Assembly (NCBI GenBank): GCA_007131945.1
Contig: SLPP01000383.1
Location: forward strand, 1 to 9,150
DNA length: 9,150 nucleotides
Direction of reading: 5' to 3'
Source of the DNA: Paracoccaceae bacterium
GTDB taxonomy: Bacteria; Pseudomonadota; Alphaproteobacteria; Rhodobacterales; Rhodobacteraceae
Positions 1-6,155 of the stretch are shown in pieces. Each line of letters opens with the position of its first letter. Within the stretch, counting starts at the first letter, position 1. The notes below the pieces were generated by a model that saw nothing but the letters and a program-made list of their open reading frames with translations, had not been told where the DNA came from and did no database searches. The position numbers and the translations under genes were made by a program.

Positions 1-44
1 ACCGCGGGGCCTTCCAGCCGCTTGTATTTCTTCAGCGCCGTCAT
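1..44 (-). CDS. Start of an unidentified leftward gene (partial, N-terminal 14 codons only)
   Basis: An ATG on the minus strand opens a frame reading MTALKKYKRLEGPA and then leaves the window. The ATG shares an ATGA overlap with the TGA stop of a 20-codon ORF just upstream, so the two may be translationally coupled. There is only a weak, very close purine stretch before this ATG. The N-terminus resembles proteins I have seen starting MTALxKYxRLE in Rhodobacterales, but with 14 residues no function can be assigned. It probably belongs to the same transcript as the acyl-CoA synthetase upstream, since all reading frames run the same way with a gap of 78 bases. Confidence 0.5.
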   Translation of the reverse strand, partial: MTALKKYKRLEGPA

Positions 45-103
45 TGCCTGCGGTCGTTGTCGCTGCTGCCCGATGCGCGCATCGTAGCGCAGGCCGCCGT
101 CAC
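41..103 (-). CDS. Possible 20-residue small ORF between the acyl-CoA synthetase and the next gene
   Basis: A GTG start at 103-101 is preceded by AAGGAG (117-112) at a spacing of 8 bases. This is the strongest ribosome-binding site in this intergenic stretch, and it lies immediately after the synthetase stop codon. The frame runs 20 sense codons and its TGA overlaps the ATG of the following gene as ATGA. The predicted peptide is polar, with a C-terminal SSDNDRRQ, and has no hydrophobic segment, so it does not look like a membrane or secreted peptide. The most economical reading is a short coupling cistron that delivers ribosomes to the next start codon. It could also be a chance ORF behind a Shine-Dalgarno sequence meant for another start. 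No homology is claimed. Confidence 0.35.
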   Translation of the reverse strand: MTAACATMRASGSSDNDRRQ

Positions 104-111
104 AGGCCACT

Positions 112-117
112 CTCCTT
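112..117 (-). promoter_or_regulatory. Strong Shine-Dalgarno AAGGAG without an annotated long gene behind it
   Basis: AAGGAG on the minus strand sits 8 bases before a GTG and directly downstream of the synthetase stop codon. It decides in favour of the small ORF at 41-103, because the larger downstream gene has no comparable site at its own ATG. Confidence 0.5.
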
Positions 118-122
118 GTGGC

Positions 123-1745
123 TCACAACGCGCGCGCCTTCTCACGCAACTCGAATTTCTGGATCTTGCCGGTCGAAGTCTTCGGCAACTCGCAGAAGAC
201 GACCGCCTTTGGCGTCTTGAAGCCGGCAAGCTTCTCCCGGCAGAAGGCGATGATCTCGCCCGCCTCGGCCGCCGCCCCCTCCTTCAGTTCGACGAAGGCG
301 CAGGGGACCTCGCCCCATTTCTCGTCCGGCTTCGCGACGACGGCGGCCAGCATCACCGCCGGGTGCCGCATCAACACGCCCTCGACCTCGACCGACGAGA
401 CGTTCTCGCCGCCCGAGATGATGATGTCCTTCGCCCGGTCGGCGATCTTGATGTAGCCGTCCGGGTGGCGGAAGGCGATGTCGCCCGAGTGGAAGTAACC
501 GCCCTCGAAGGCCGCGCGGGTCGCCTCGGGGTTCTTGTAATAGCCCTTCATCACGCCGTTGCCGCGGTGCATGATCTCGCCCAGCGAGGCGCCGTCGCGG
601 GGCACCGGGGTCAGGTCGGGGGCGGTGACGGTCACTTCCTCCATGAAGGGCATCGCGACGCCGGTGCGGGCCTTGACCGCCGCGCGTTCCTCGGGCGGCA
701 GCGCGTCGAACCCCTCGTGCCAGGTGCATTCGGTGGCCGGCCCGTAGGTCTCGGTCAGGCCGTAGACCTGGGTGACGTTGAAGCCCAGGGGCTCGATCGC
801 GGCGAGCGTCGCGGCGGCGGGCGGCGCACCGGCGGTGAAGACCTCGACCACGTGGTCGAAGGGCAGACGCTCGTGGTCCTTGGCATTGATGATCGTGTTG
901 AGCACGATCGGCGCGCCGCCGAAATGCGTCGCCTTCTCCTCGGCGATGGCGTGGTAGATGCCGCGCGCGGTGATGTCGCGCAGGCAGATCACCGCGCCGC
1001 CGAGGAGCGGGATCATCCAGGGATGGCACCAGGCGTTGCAGTGGAACATCGGCACGATGGTCAGGTAGCGCGGGTAGAGGACCATCCGCCAGCTGATCAC
1101 CTGCCCCATCGCCGCGAGATAGGCGCCGCGGTGGTGGTAGACGACGCCCTTCGGGCGTCCGGTCGTGCCCGAGGTGTAGTTGAGCGCGAGGCTTTCCCAT
1201 TCGTCCTCGGGCAGGATCCAGGCGAAGCCGGGATCGCCCGAAGAGAGGAGGTCCTCGTAGGTCCGGTGCCGGCCCGAGGCGGGGATGCCAGCCTCGTCGT
1301 CGGGCACCTCGATCAGGACCGGCGGGTCGGCGCGCCCGGCGATGGCGGCCTCGGCGAGGTCGAGGAAACCGGCATCGACCAGCACCACCCTGGCGCCGCC
1401 ATGCTCGAGGATGTAGCGCACCGTGTCCACATCGAGCCGCGTGTTGATCGCGTTCAGCACCGCGCCGCAGGCGGGCACGCCGAAATGCGCCTCGGCATGC
1501 GGCGGCACGTTGGGCAGGATCGTCGCCACCACGTCGCCGGGCCGCACGCCCAGCCCGGCGAGGCCCGATGCGAGGCGGCTGACCCGGTCACGGTACTCGG
1601 CATAGCTGCGCCGGGTAGCGCCGTAGACCATCGCCTCGCGGTCGGCGAAGATGTCGGCCGCGCGGGCGAGGAATGAGAGCGGCGTGAGCGGCACGTGGTT
1701 CGCACGGCATTTCTCAAGCCCCGTCTCGTCCGCCAGCCAGCCCAT
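123..1745 (-). CDS. AMP-forming acyl-CoA synthetase (ANL superfamily, substrate unknown)
   Basis: A 540-residue adenylate-forming ligase that should activate a carboxylic acid to its acyl-AMP and then to the CoA thioester in the cytoplasm. All core motifs are present: the P-loop YTSGTTGRPKG at residues 190-200, the A5 motif YGLTETYGPATE around 328-339, the A7/A8 block with YFHSGD at 417-422 and DRAKD at 436-440 (domain hinge), and the C-terminal catalytic lysine K527 in PKTSTGK. Length and motifs are complete, so the gene looks intact. The N-terminal NHVPLTPLSFLARAA is typical of a broad proteobacterial and plant acyl-activating subfamily. Automated pipelines often label its members long-chain fatty acid or 3-methylmercaptopropionate CoA ligase, but the motifs do not fix the substrate. 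The ATG at 1745 follows an AAGGGGGG ribosome-binding site 4 bases upstream. It is transcribed divergently from the EamA transporter and is not part of the ufa operon. Confidence 0.92.
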   Translation of the reverse strand: MGWLADETGLEKCRANHVPLTPLSFLARAADIFADREAMVYGATRRSYAEYRDRVSRLASGLAGLGVRPGDVVATILPNVPPHAEAHFGVPACGAVLNAINTRLDVDTVRYILEHGGARVVLVDAGFLDLAEAAIAGRADPPVLIEVPDDEAGIPASGRHRTYEDLLSSGDPGFAWILPEDEWESLALNYTSGTTGRPKGVVYHHRGAYLAAMGQVISWRMVLYPRYLTIVPMFHCNAWCHPWMIPLLGGAVICLRDITARGIYHAIAEEKATHFGGAPIVLNTIINAKDHERLPFDHVVEVFTAGAPPAAATLAAIEPLGFNVTQVYGLTETYGPATECTWHEGFDALPPEERAAVKARTGVAMPFMEEVTVTAPDLTPVPRDGASLGEIMHRGNGVMKGYYKNPEATRAAFEGGYFHSGDIAFRHPDGYIKIADRAKDIIISGGENVSSVEVEGVLMRHPAVMLAAVVAKPDEKWGEVPCAFVELKEGAAAEAGEIIAFCREKLAGFKTPKAVVFCELPKTSTGKIQKFELREKARAL

Positions 1746-1825
1746 GTCGCCCCCCTTGCCAATCGCCGTCGCTTCTGGTCCTCCATAATGGCGACAGGCG
1801 GGCCGGCAGGAAAGGGCAAAGCGCG
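1746..1825. promoter_or_regulatory. Divergent intergenic region between acyl-CoA synthetase and EamA transporter
   Basis: Eighty bases must carry both outward promoters. The only TATAAT-like element I see is CATAAT at 1784-1789 on the plus strand, without a convincing -35 at 16-18 bases. The transporter has a good purine-rich ribosome-binding site (AGG plus AAAGGG, 1808-1816), 9 bases before its ATG. No clear operator palindrome was found. Confidence 0.4.
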
Positions 1826-2767
1826 ATGGTGCAGGCGTCCCGTGCAGCGACGATCCCGGCCGAGGGGCTGCCGAACCGGACGCTGGCCGCCGCCGCGGCG
1901 GTCCTCGGCTACGCGACGCTGATCGGCTATACCGACAACTACGTGCGCGTCGTCGCCGCCGAGGGCGGGCTCTGGCAGTTCCATTTCCTGCGCTCGCTGA
2001 TGGCGGCGGCGGTCTTCTTCGTGGTGGCGCCGCTTCTGGGACTCGATCTGCGGCCGCGGAACCTGCGCGCGGTCGCGGCGCGTTCGGCGGTGCATGGCGC
2101 CGCGATGCTGATCTATTTCGGCTGCCTTGCCTTCCTGCCGGTGGCGCAGGTGGCGGCGGGGCTCTTCACCGCGCCGATCTTCGTGCTCCTGATCTCGCGA
2201 TTCGTCTACGGCCATCCGCTCGGCCCGGCGCGGATCGCGGCCGCTGCGGTGGGCTTTCTCGGCGTGGTGCTGGCGCTGACCCCGGGCACCGACCAGCCGC
2301 TGGGCTGGGCGAGCGTTCTGCCGGTCGCGGCGGGCGCGCTCTATGCGCTGGGCAATATCGCGACGCGGGAATGGTGCGCGGGCGAGAGCGCGGCGGTGCT
2401 GACGCTGGGCTTCTTCGTCGCGCTGGGCGCGGCGGGGCTCGCCGGCGTCGCGGTGCTGGCCGCGGTGCCGCTGCCGGTGGCCGACGGGACCGACGGCTTC
2501 GTGCTGCGCGGCTGGATCTGGCCCTCGGCGACCTTCTGGTGGTGGACGGCGGTGCAGGCCGTGGGCTCGATGCTGGCCGTCGGGCTGATGGTGCGCGCCT
2601 ACCAGCTGGCCGAGGCCAGCCGCGTGGCGATCTTCGAATACGTCATCCTGCCGATCGCGGCGCTCTGGGGCTGGCTTCTGTGGGGCGAGACGCTGGGCTG
2701 GGTCGCGGTCCTCGGCATGGCGATGATCGTAGTCGCCGGCAGCACGATCGTGCTGCGCGGCCGCTAG
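1826..2767 (+). CDS. DMT superfamily inner-membrane transporter (EamA family)
   Basis: A 313-residue, strongly hydrophobic protein of the length usual for ten-helix drug/metabolite transporters. It is built of two EamA-like halves of about 135-140 residues each after a polar leader of about 18 residues. Family-like features are the basic/polar LGPARIAAAAVGFLGVVLAL at the end of the first half, the second-half start with ALYALGNIATREW, and the C-terminal EYVILPIAALWGWLLWGE followed by a last helix with GMAMIVVAGS. It probably exports or exchanges a small metabolite across the cytoplasmic membrane. Substrates of this family cannot be predicted from sequence. The ATG is supported by a purine-rich site at 1808-1816. 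It is divergent from the acyl-CoA synthetase and convergent with the SDR gene, sharing CTAG with the SDR stop. Confidence 0.88.
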   Translation: MVQASRAATIPAEGLPNRTLAAAAAVLGYATLIGYTDNYVRVVAAEGGLWQFHFLRSLMAAAVFFVVAPLLGLDLRPRNLRAVAARSAVHGAAMLIYFGCLAFLPVAQVAAGLFTAPIFVLLISRFVYGHPLGPARIAAAAVGFLGVVLALTPGTDQPLGWASVLPVAAGALYALGNIATREWCAGESAAVLTLGFFVALGAAGLAGVAVLAAVPLPVADGTDGFVLRGWIWPSATFWWWTAVQAVGSMLAVGLMVRAYQLAEASRVAIFEYVILPIAALWGWLLWGETLGWVAVLGMAMIVVAGSTIVLRGR

Positions 2768-2778
2768 GATCCCCGCGC
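2755..2778. terminator. Weak hairpin centred on the convergent stop codons
   Basis: GCGCGG (2755-2760) pairs with CCGCGC (2773-2778) around a 12-base loop that contains the shared CTAG stop palindrome. There is no T run on either strand. It could help stop transcription from both sides, but a 6-bp GC stem in DNA this GC-rich may be chance. Confidence 0.2.
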
Positions 2779-3504
2779 GAGGAGGCGGAACCAGAGCCGG
2801 TCGGGCACGATCCGCGAGAGCCGGAAGATCAGCGAGAAGGCGAAGGGGAAGCTCAGCCGGAAGCGGCGCGTGCGCATGTGATCGAGGATCGCGCGCGCCG
2901 CGACATAGGGTTCCATGATCGCGCGCATGGTGAAGTCGTTCTTGTCGGTCAGCCGGGTGCGGATGAAGCCCGGATTGACCAGCTGCACCTCGACGCCGGT
3001 GCCGTGCAGATCCAGCGCCATGCTTTCGGCGAGGCTCATCAGCCCGGCCTTCGAGGCGCCGTAACCGATCGCGCCGGGCAGCCCGCGGAAGCCGGCAAGC
3101 GAGCCGGTGAGCACGATATGCCCCGCGTCGCGCGCGACCATGCCGGGAACCACCGCGCCCAGGACCCGCGCCGCGCCGGTGAGGTTGACGTCGAGCATCG
3201 CCTCGACCTGGCCCGCGTCCCAATCCTGCGCCGCCTGCGGCCAGTAGACCCCGGCGACGAAGACGAGCCCGTCGAGCGTGCCTGCCCGCGCAGCCGCGGC
3301 GCGGACCGAGGCGGTGTCGGCCACGTCCATCGGCAGCACCTCGGCCGGGCCGGGCAGGCTGGCAGCAAGCTCCTGCAGCCGGTACTCCGACCGCGCCGAG
3401 AGCACCAGTTCGACCCCGGCGCGGCTCATCAACTCGGCCAGCGCCCGGCCCAGCCCTTCCGAGGCGCCGACCAGCCAGTAGCGTTTTCCCTCCAGCGGTC
3501 TCAT
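2764..3504 (-). CDS. Short-chain dehydrogenase/reductase, last gene of the ufa operon
   Basis: A 246-residue classical SDR, a cytoplasmic NAD(P)-dependent oxidoreductase. The Rossmann glycine motif is GASEGLG (13-19), with S37-A-R38 after the second strand suggesting NADPH. D60 lies in the adenine-binding MDVAD segment. The catalytic set is N107, S135, Y148 and K152, followed by the P178-G179 loop, so an active enzyme is expected. The usual NAG motif after strand 4 is replaced by VAG (83-85). The C-terminus (about 205-246) is basic and hydrophobic, RFRLSFPFAFSLIFRLSRIV, and may lie on or in the membrane, which would suit a lipid substrate (inference). The ATG is chosen because its ATGA overlaps the stop of the DUF3833 gene. 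The longer upstream frame runs through that gene. An SDR closes the equivalent operon in R. sphaeroides (RSP_1087, from memory). Its substrate is unknown. Confidence 0.88.
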   Translation of the reverse strand: MRPLEGKRYWLVGASEGLGRALAELMSRAGVELVLSARSEYRLQELAASLPGPAEVLPMDVADTASVRAAAARAGTLDGLVFVAGVYWPQAAQDWDAGQVEAMLDVNLTGAARVLGAVVPGMVARDAGHIVLTGSLAGFRGLPGAIGYGASKAGLMSLAESMALDLHGTGVEVQLVNPGFIRTRLTDKNDFTMRAIMEPYVAARAILDHMRTRRFRLSFPFAFSLIFRLSRIVPDRLWFRLLARGS

Positions 3505-4148
3505 GCCGCCTCGGTGCGGTTCGACGGCGCGGCGCCGCGCGCGGTGGCCGAAGCCTCGCCCCGGGCAGCGGCATCCATCCGCGCCGCGGCCTCGCCCGGC
3601 TCGGCCGGGCGCATCGTGGCGACGAGCTCGGCCACCTTGACCCCGAACTTGCGGAACTGGCTGCGGTTGATGATCGCGCCATTTTCCAGCAGGTACATCC
3701 AGTCGGTCACGTCCAGGACCCAGCCGCCGGCATTCTCGGGCAGGCGGATGCGGTAGCGCAGCATCAGCGCGGCGCCCTTCTGCCAGCCCTCGCCGCGGCC
3801 GACGATGTCGTCGGCCTCCGCCCGGATCGCGCCGCTCTCGTCCAGGGTCAGGCGCCATTCGCGGTGTTGCTCGTTGCCGCCGGCATAGCGGAAATGCTCG
3901 GACAGCCGTCCGGCATTACCGTCCCAGCTGCCCTCCATCTCGGCCACGAAACGCGAGGTCACCCGGCCGGTGGGGCCGTAGATCACGCCCTCGCACAGAA
4001 GCGGGCCCGCGAGGTGGTGGCGGATGTCGATCGCCGGCCGCGTCGCGGCATAGTCGGCCGGATGCTGGCCGGCGAAGCTGAAGCGACGGGCGAGGACCAG
4101 CCAGGCGACGAAGAGCGCGAGGATCACGAAAAGCAGGAAGTCAGGCAT
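3501..4148 (-). CDS. DUF3833 family membrane-anchored protein
   Basis: A 215-residue protein whose body (about 43-178) matches the DUF3833 pattern: GPLLCEGVIYGPTGRVTSRF, a W75-D-G near the middle, EHFRYAGG (84-91), ADDIVGRGEGWQKG (112-125), TDWMYLLENGAIINR (148-162) and KFGVKVAEL near 167-175. The family has no known biochemical activity; many members are lipoproteins. Here residues 3-20 form one hydrophobic helix followed by RR, with no lipobox cysteine. An uncleaved anchor is therefore more likely than lipidation. Residues 181-215 form an Ala/Glu/Arg-rich tail beyond the conserved region. The ATG has AAGGAG 9 bases upstream and overlaps the MFS stop by 8 bases (ATGCCTGA); its own TGA overlaps the SDR start. 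Position in the operon suggests a role in handling modified lipids, but that is inference. Confidence 0.85.
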   Translation of the reverse strand: MPDFLLFVILALFVAWLVLARRFSFAGQHPADYAATRPAIDIRHHLAGPLLCEGVIYGPTGRVTSRFVAEMEGSWDGNAGRLSEHFRYAGGNEQHREWRLTLDESGAIRAEADDIVGRGEGWQKGAALMLRYRIRLPENAGGWVLDVTDWMYLLENGAIINRSQFRKFGVKVAELVATMRPAEPGEAAARMDAAARGEASATARGAAPSNRTEAA

Positions 4149-5400
4149 GCAGGGGCTCTCCTTGCAGGGGGGTCGTCGCCAGCGTGGCGATCGCCAGGAG
4201 TTTCAGCAGGCAGGGCAGCAGCGCATAGGTCAGACCCAGCGCCAGCAGCGCCTGCGGCGGGCTGTCGGGCCCGGTGAAGCCCTGCCATTCGAGGAACGGC
4301 AGGACGGTGATCGCGGCGAGCGCCAGCGTCGCCTTGGTGACGAAGGCCCAGAGCGCGAAGCCGGTCGCGGCCTCGGGCTGCACCCGCGCCATGCGGCGGG
4401 CGAAGATCGCCGAGAGAAGCGTGAGATCCGCCCCCAGCGCCGCGCCCGAGGCGAGACAGATCAGCGCGAAGGGCAGCAGGTCGCCGGGGCCGAGCGTGGC
4501 GGCAAAGGCGAAGGCGATCACTGCCAGCACCATGCCGGTGAGCAGCATCCGCTTCTCGCCGTGGCGGCGCGCGAGCCGCGCCCAGACCGGCGCGGCGGCC
4601 GCGGCCGAGAGGAAGAACAGAAGCAGGAACGGCCCCTCCCATCCCGGCGCCTGCAGGCGGCTTTCGACGAAGAAGAGGAAAAGCGTCGAGGTGACGGCGA
4701 CCGGGGCGGCGTTGAGCAGCGCCACGATCAGGAGCCGCCGCGCCGGCATGTCCGAAAGCACCGCCACGAAGCCGGCGAGCGCCGGGGCCGGGGAGGGCGC
4801 GGCGCGGCGCCATTCGAGGCGCATGACCCAGACGACGCCCAGCGTGGCGGCGGCGAAGAGGATGGCGAAGGCCTCGAAGGGCGGGTTCGGGCCAAGGGCG
4901 AGCGCGGTCGGGGCGGCGGCGGCGAGGCAGACGCCGATCAGCGCCCCGGTCTCGCGCCAGGCGGCGAGGCGGACATGGCCGTCCTTGCCCATCGTCTCGG
5001 CCTTGGCGACGCCCTGGGCGTAGAAGGCGATGGTCAGGAAGCTGAAGGCGCTGAAGAGGGCCGTGAGCGTGATCGCGAACCACAGGAGCGGCGCGACCGG
5101 CGGTTCGATGGCGAAGAGCCCGACCATGGCCAGCGCCATGACCGTGCCGGCGGCGGCGACCATCACCTGTCGGACACCGGCGGTGGCATGGGCGAGCCAG
5201 CCGAGCGCGGGATCCTGCACGAAATCGATGAGCCTGAGCGCGAAGAGGACCGCGCCGAGCGCGGCGAGCGAGACGCCGAACTCGTCGACGTAGAACTTCG
5301 GCGCGTGGATGTAGATCGGCAGCCCGGCCATGGCGAGGACGCCGGCAAAGGCCCCCCAGGCCGCCGGATGGCCGGATGCCGAGAGACCGAAACGGATCAC
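4141..5400 (-). CDS. MFS transporter, GPH (sugar/cation symporter)-like
   Basis: A 419-residue polytopic inner-membrane protein of the usual 12-helix MFS length. Near the end of the second helix, R56-L-I-D59-F-V-Q-D63-P64-A-L-G67 resembles the R..D...DP..G signature of the GPH/MFS_2 symporters. A second-half cytoplasmic loop, ARLARRHGEKRM, is the counterpart of the MFS loop 8-9 motif. I chose the GTG start at 5400 because it overlaps the DUF1365 stop (GTGA) and has a perfect AGGAGGT site 6 bases upstream. A longer ATG-started frame begins inside the upstream gene with unrelated residues. The R. sphaeroides counterpart is, to my recollection, RSP_1089. The cargo is unknown; in a phospholipid-modification operon a lipid or lipid fragment is a reasonable guess, as some MFS_2 proteins in other organisms move lysophospholipids. 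Confidence 0.87.
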   Translation of the reverse strand: MIRFGLSASGHPAAWGAFAGVLAMAGLPIYIHAPKFYVDEFGVSLAALGAVLFALRLIDFVQDPALGWLAHATAGVRQVMVAAAGTVMALAMVGLFAIEPPVAPLLWFAITLTALFSAFSFLTIAFYAQGVAKAETMGKDGHVRLAAWRETGALIGVCLAAAAPTALALGPNPPFEAFAILFAAATLGVVWVMRLEWRRAAPSPAPALAGFVAVLSDMPARRLLIVALLNAAPVAVTSTLFLFFVESRLQAPGWEGPFLLLFFLSAAAAAPVWARLARRHGEKRMLLTGMVLAVIAFAFAATLGPGDLLPFALICLASGAALGADLTLLSAIFARRMARVQPEAATGFALWAFVTKATLALAAITVLPFLEWQGFTGPDSPPQALLALGLTYALLPCLLKLLAIATLATTPLQGEPLHA

Positions 5401-6155
5401 CGCGAGACCTCCTGCGCGGGCGGCAGCGGCCGGGGATTGTAGCGCGCGCCCTTCCACCAGAGCTTCAGCGCCTGCCAGTGGATGAGCGCCAGCACCCGGC
5501 GCGAACCGAAGGGCCGGCGCAGCATCGCGCCCAGAAGCCCCGCCGAGGTCAGCGGCCTGCGCGGGCCAGCGAGCGTCGCGACCAGCCCGCCATCCCCGTG
5601 GCCGTAATCGATGCGGATCGCGATCTTCTCCGTGCCGATGTCGAAGCGGAAGCGGTAGTCCCCTTCGACCGGCTGGAAGGGCGAGACATGGAAGATCTTG
5701 CGCGCGGCGAGTTCGCAGGACGCGGTGATCGGGCGCTGGTCGTCGTGGTGGCAGAGATAGGAATGACGGTCGCCGAAGGTGTTGTTGACCTCGGCGATGA
5801 CGCAGCGCAGCGACCCGTCGCGCCCGTGGCAGAGCCAGAAGCTCACCGGGTTGAAGACATGGCCGAGGATGCGCGGCTGGGCCAGAAGCAGGATCTGCCC
5901 GTCGGCCGCGTCGAGCCCGGCCTCGGCGAGCACCCGCCGCACCCAGGCCACGCCCGCGCCCGCGCCGCGCTCCCCGCCGTGGTCGGCATCGTGCAGCGAG
6001 ACGAGCCCCGCCCGGTTGCGCCGGAAGAGCCAGGGCAGCCCGCTCCGTGCCTCGGGGTCGATCAGCAGGTAGTCGACGCCATAGGTGAAGCGATTGCCCT
6101 GCGCCCCGCGCCGGCCGTGGAAGGTGCGGCCGGGTATGTGCGCGAGCGTGCTCAT
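5397..6155 (-). CDS. ufaO: DUF1365 protein, probable furan fatty acid oxygen-insertion factor UfaO
   Basis: A 252-residue DUF1365 protein. Hallmarks visible are HGRRGxxxNRFTYGVDYLL near the N-terminus (13-31), GHVFNPVSFWLC (98-109), AEVNNTFGDRHSY (121-133), KIFHVSPFQ (153-161) and IHWQALKLWWKGARY (225-239). Conserved histidines and acidic residues in these blocks could bind metal, though no mechanism is visible from sequence. In R. sphaeroides the gene in this position (RSP_1090) is required for the step that turns a methylated diene acyl chain of a phospholipid into a furan ring, and was named ufaO; I recall this from the literature and could not check it. The ATG at 6155 overlaps the upstream stop as ATGA and has GAGGAAG 7 bases before it. 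Expression should follow RpoE through the shared promoter. Confidence is high for the family and moderate for the name. Confidence 0.85.
   Translation of the reverse strand: MSTLAHIPGRTFHGRRGAQGNRFTYGVDYLLIDPEARSGLPWLFRRNRAGLVSLHDADHGGERGAGAGVAWVRRVLAEAGLDAADGQILLLAQPRILGHVFNPVSFWLCHGRDGSLRCVIAEVNNTFGDRHSYLCHHDDQRPITASCELAARKIFHVSPFQPVEGDYRFRFDIGTEKIAIRIDYGHGDGGLVATLAGPRRPLTSAGLLGAMLRRPFGSRRVLALIHWQALKLWWKGARYNPRPLPPAQEVSR

Noticed and set aside
57..1676. A 539-codon open frame on the plus strand opposite the acyl-CoA synthetase
   Set aside because: It mirrors the synthetase codons, its product is Arg/Gly/Val/Asp-rich with no recognisable domain, and such long antisense frames are normal where third positions are almost all G or C.
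1454..3682. A 742-codon minus-strand frame covering parts of several genes
   Set aside because: It runs antisense to the transporter and out of frame with the SDR and synthetase. The product is low-complexity Arg-rich sequence.
5394..5399. TGATCC on the minus strand at the MFS start, possibly an internal RpoE promoter
   Set aside because: The bases are the start codon region GTGATCC, and the sequence 18 bases on is CCGG, with no -10 element.
4147..5442. A 431-codon plus-strand frame opposite the MFS gene
   Set aside because: The product is a low-complexity Arg/Glu/Gly/Asp-rich sequence, a shadow of the membrane protein on the other strand, with no motif.
5401..5457. ATG-started N-terminal extension of the MFS protein (19 residues)
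   Set aside because: It lies inside the 3' end of the DUF1365 gene and adds Ala/Gly-rich residues. The GTG at 5400 has AGGAGGT at 6 bases and overlaps the upstream stop.
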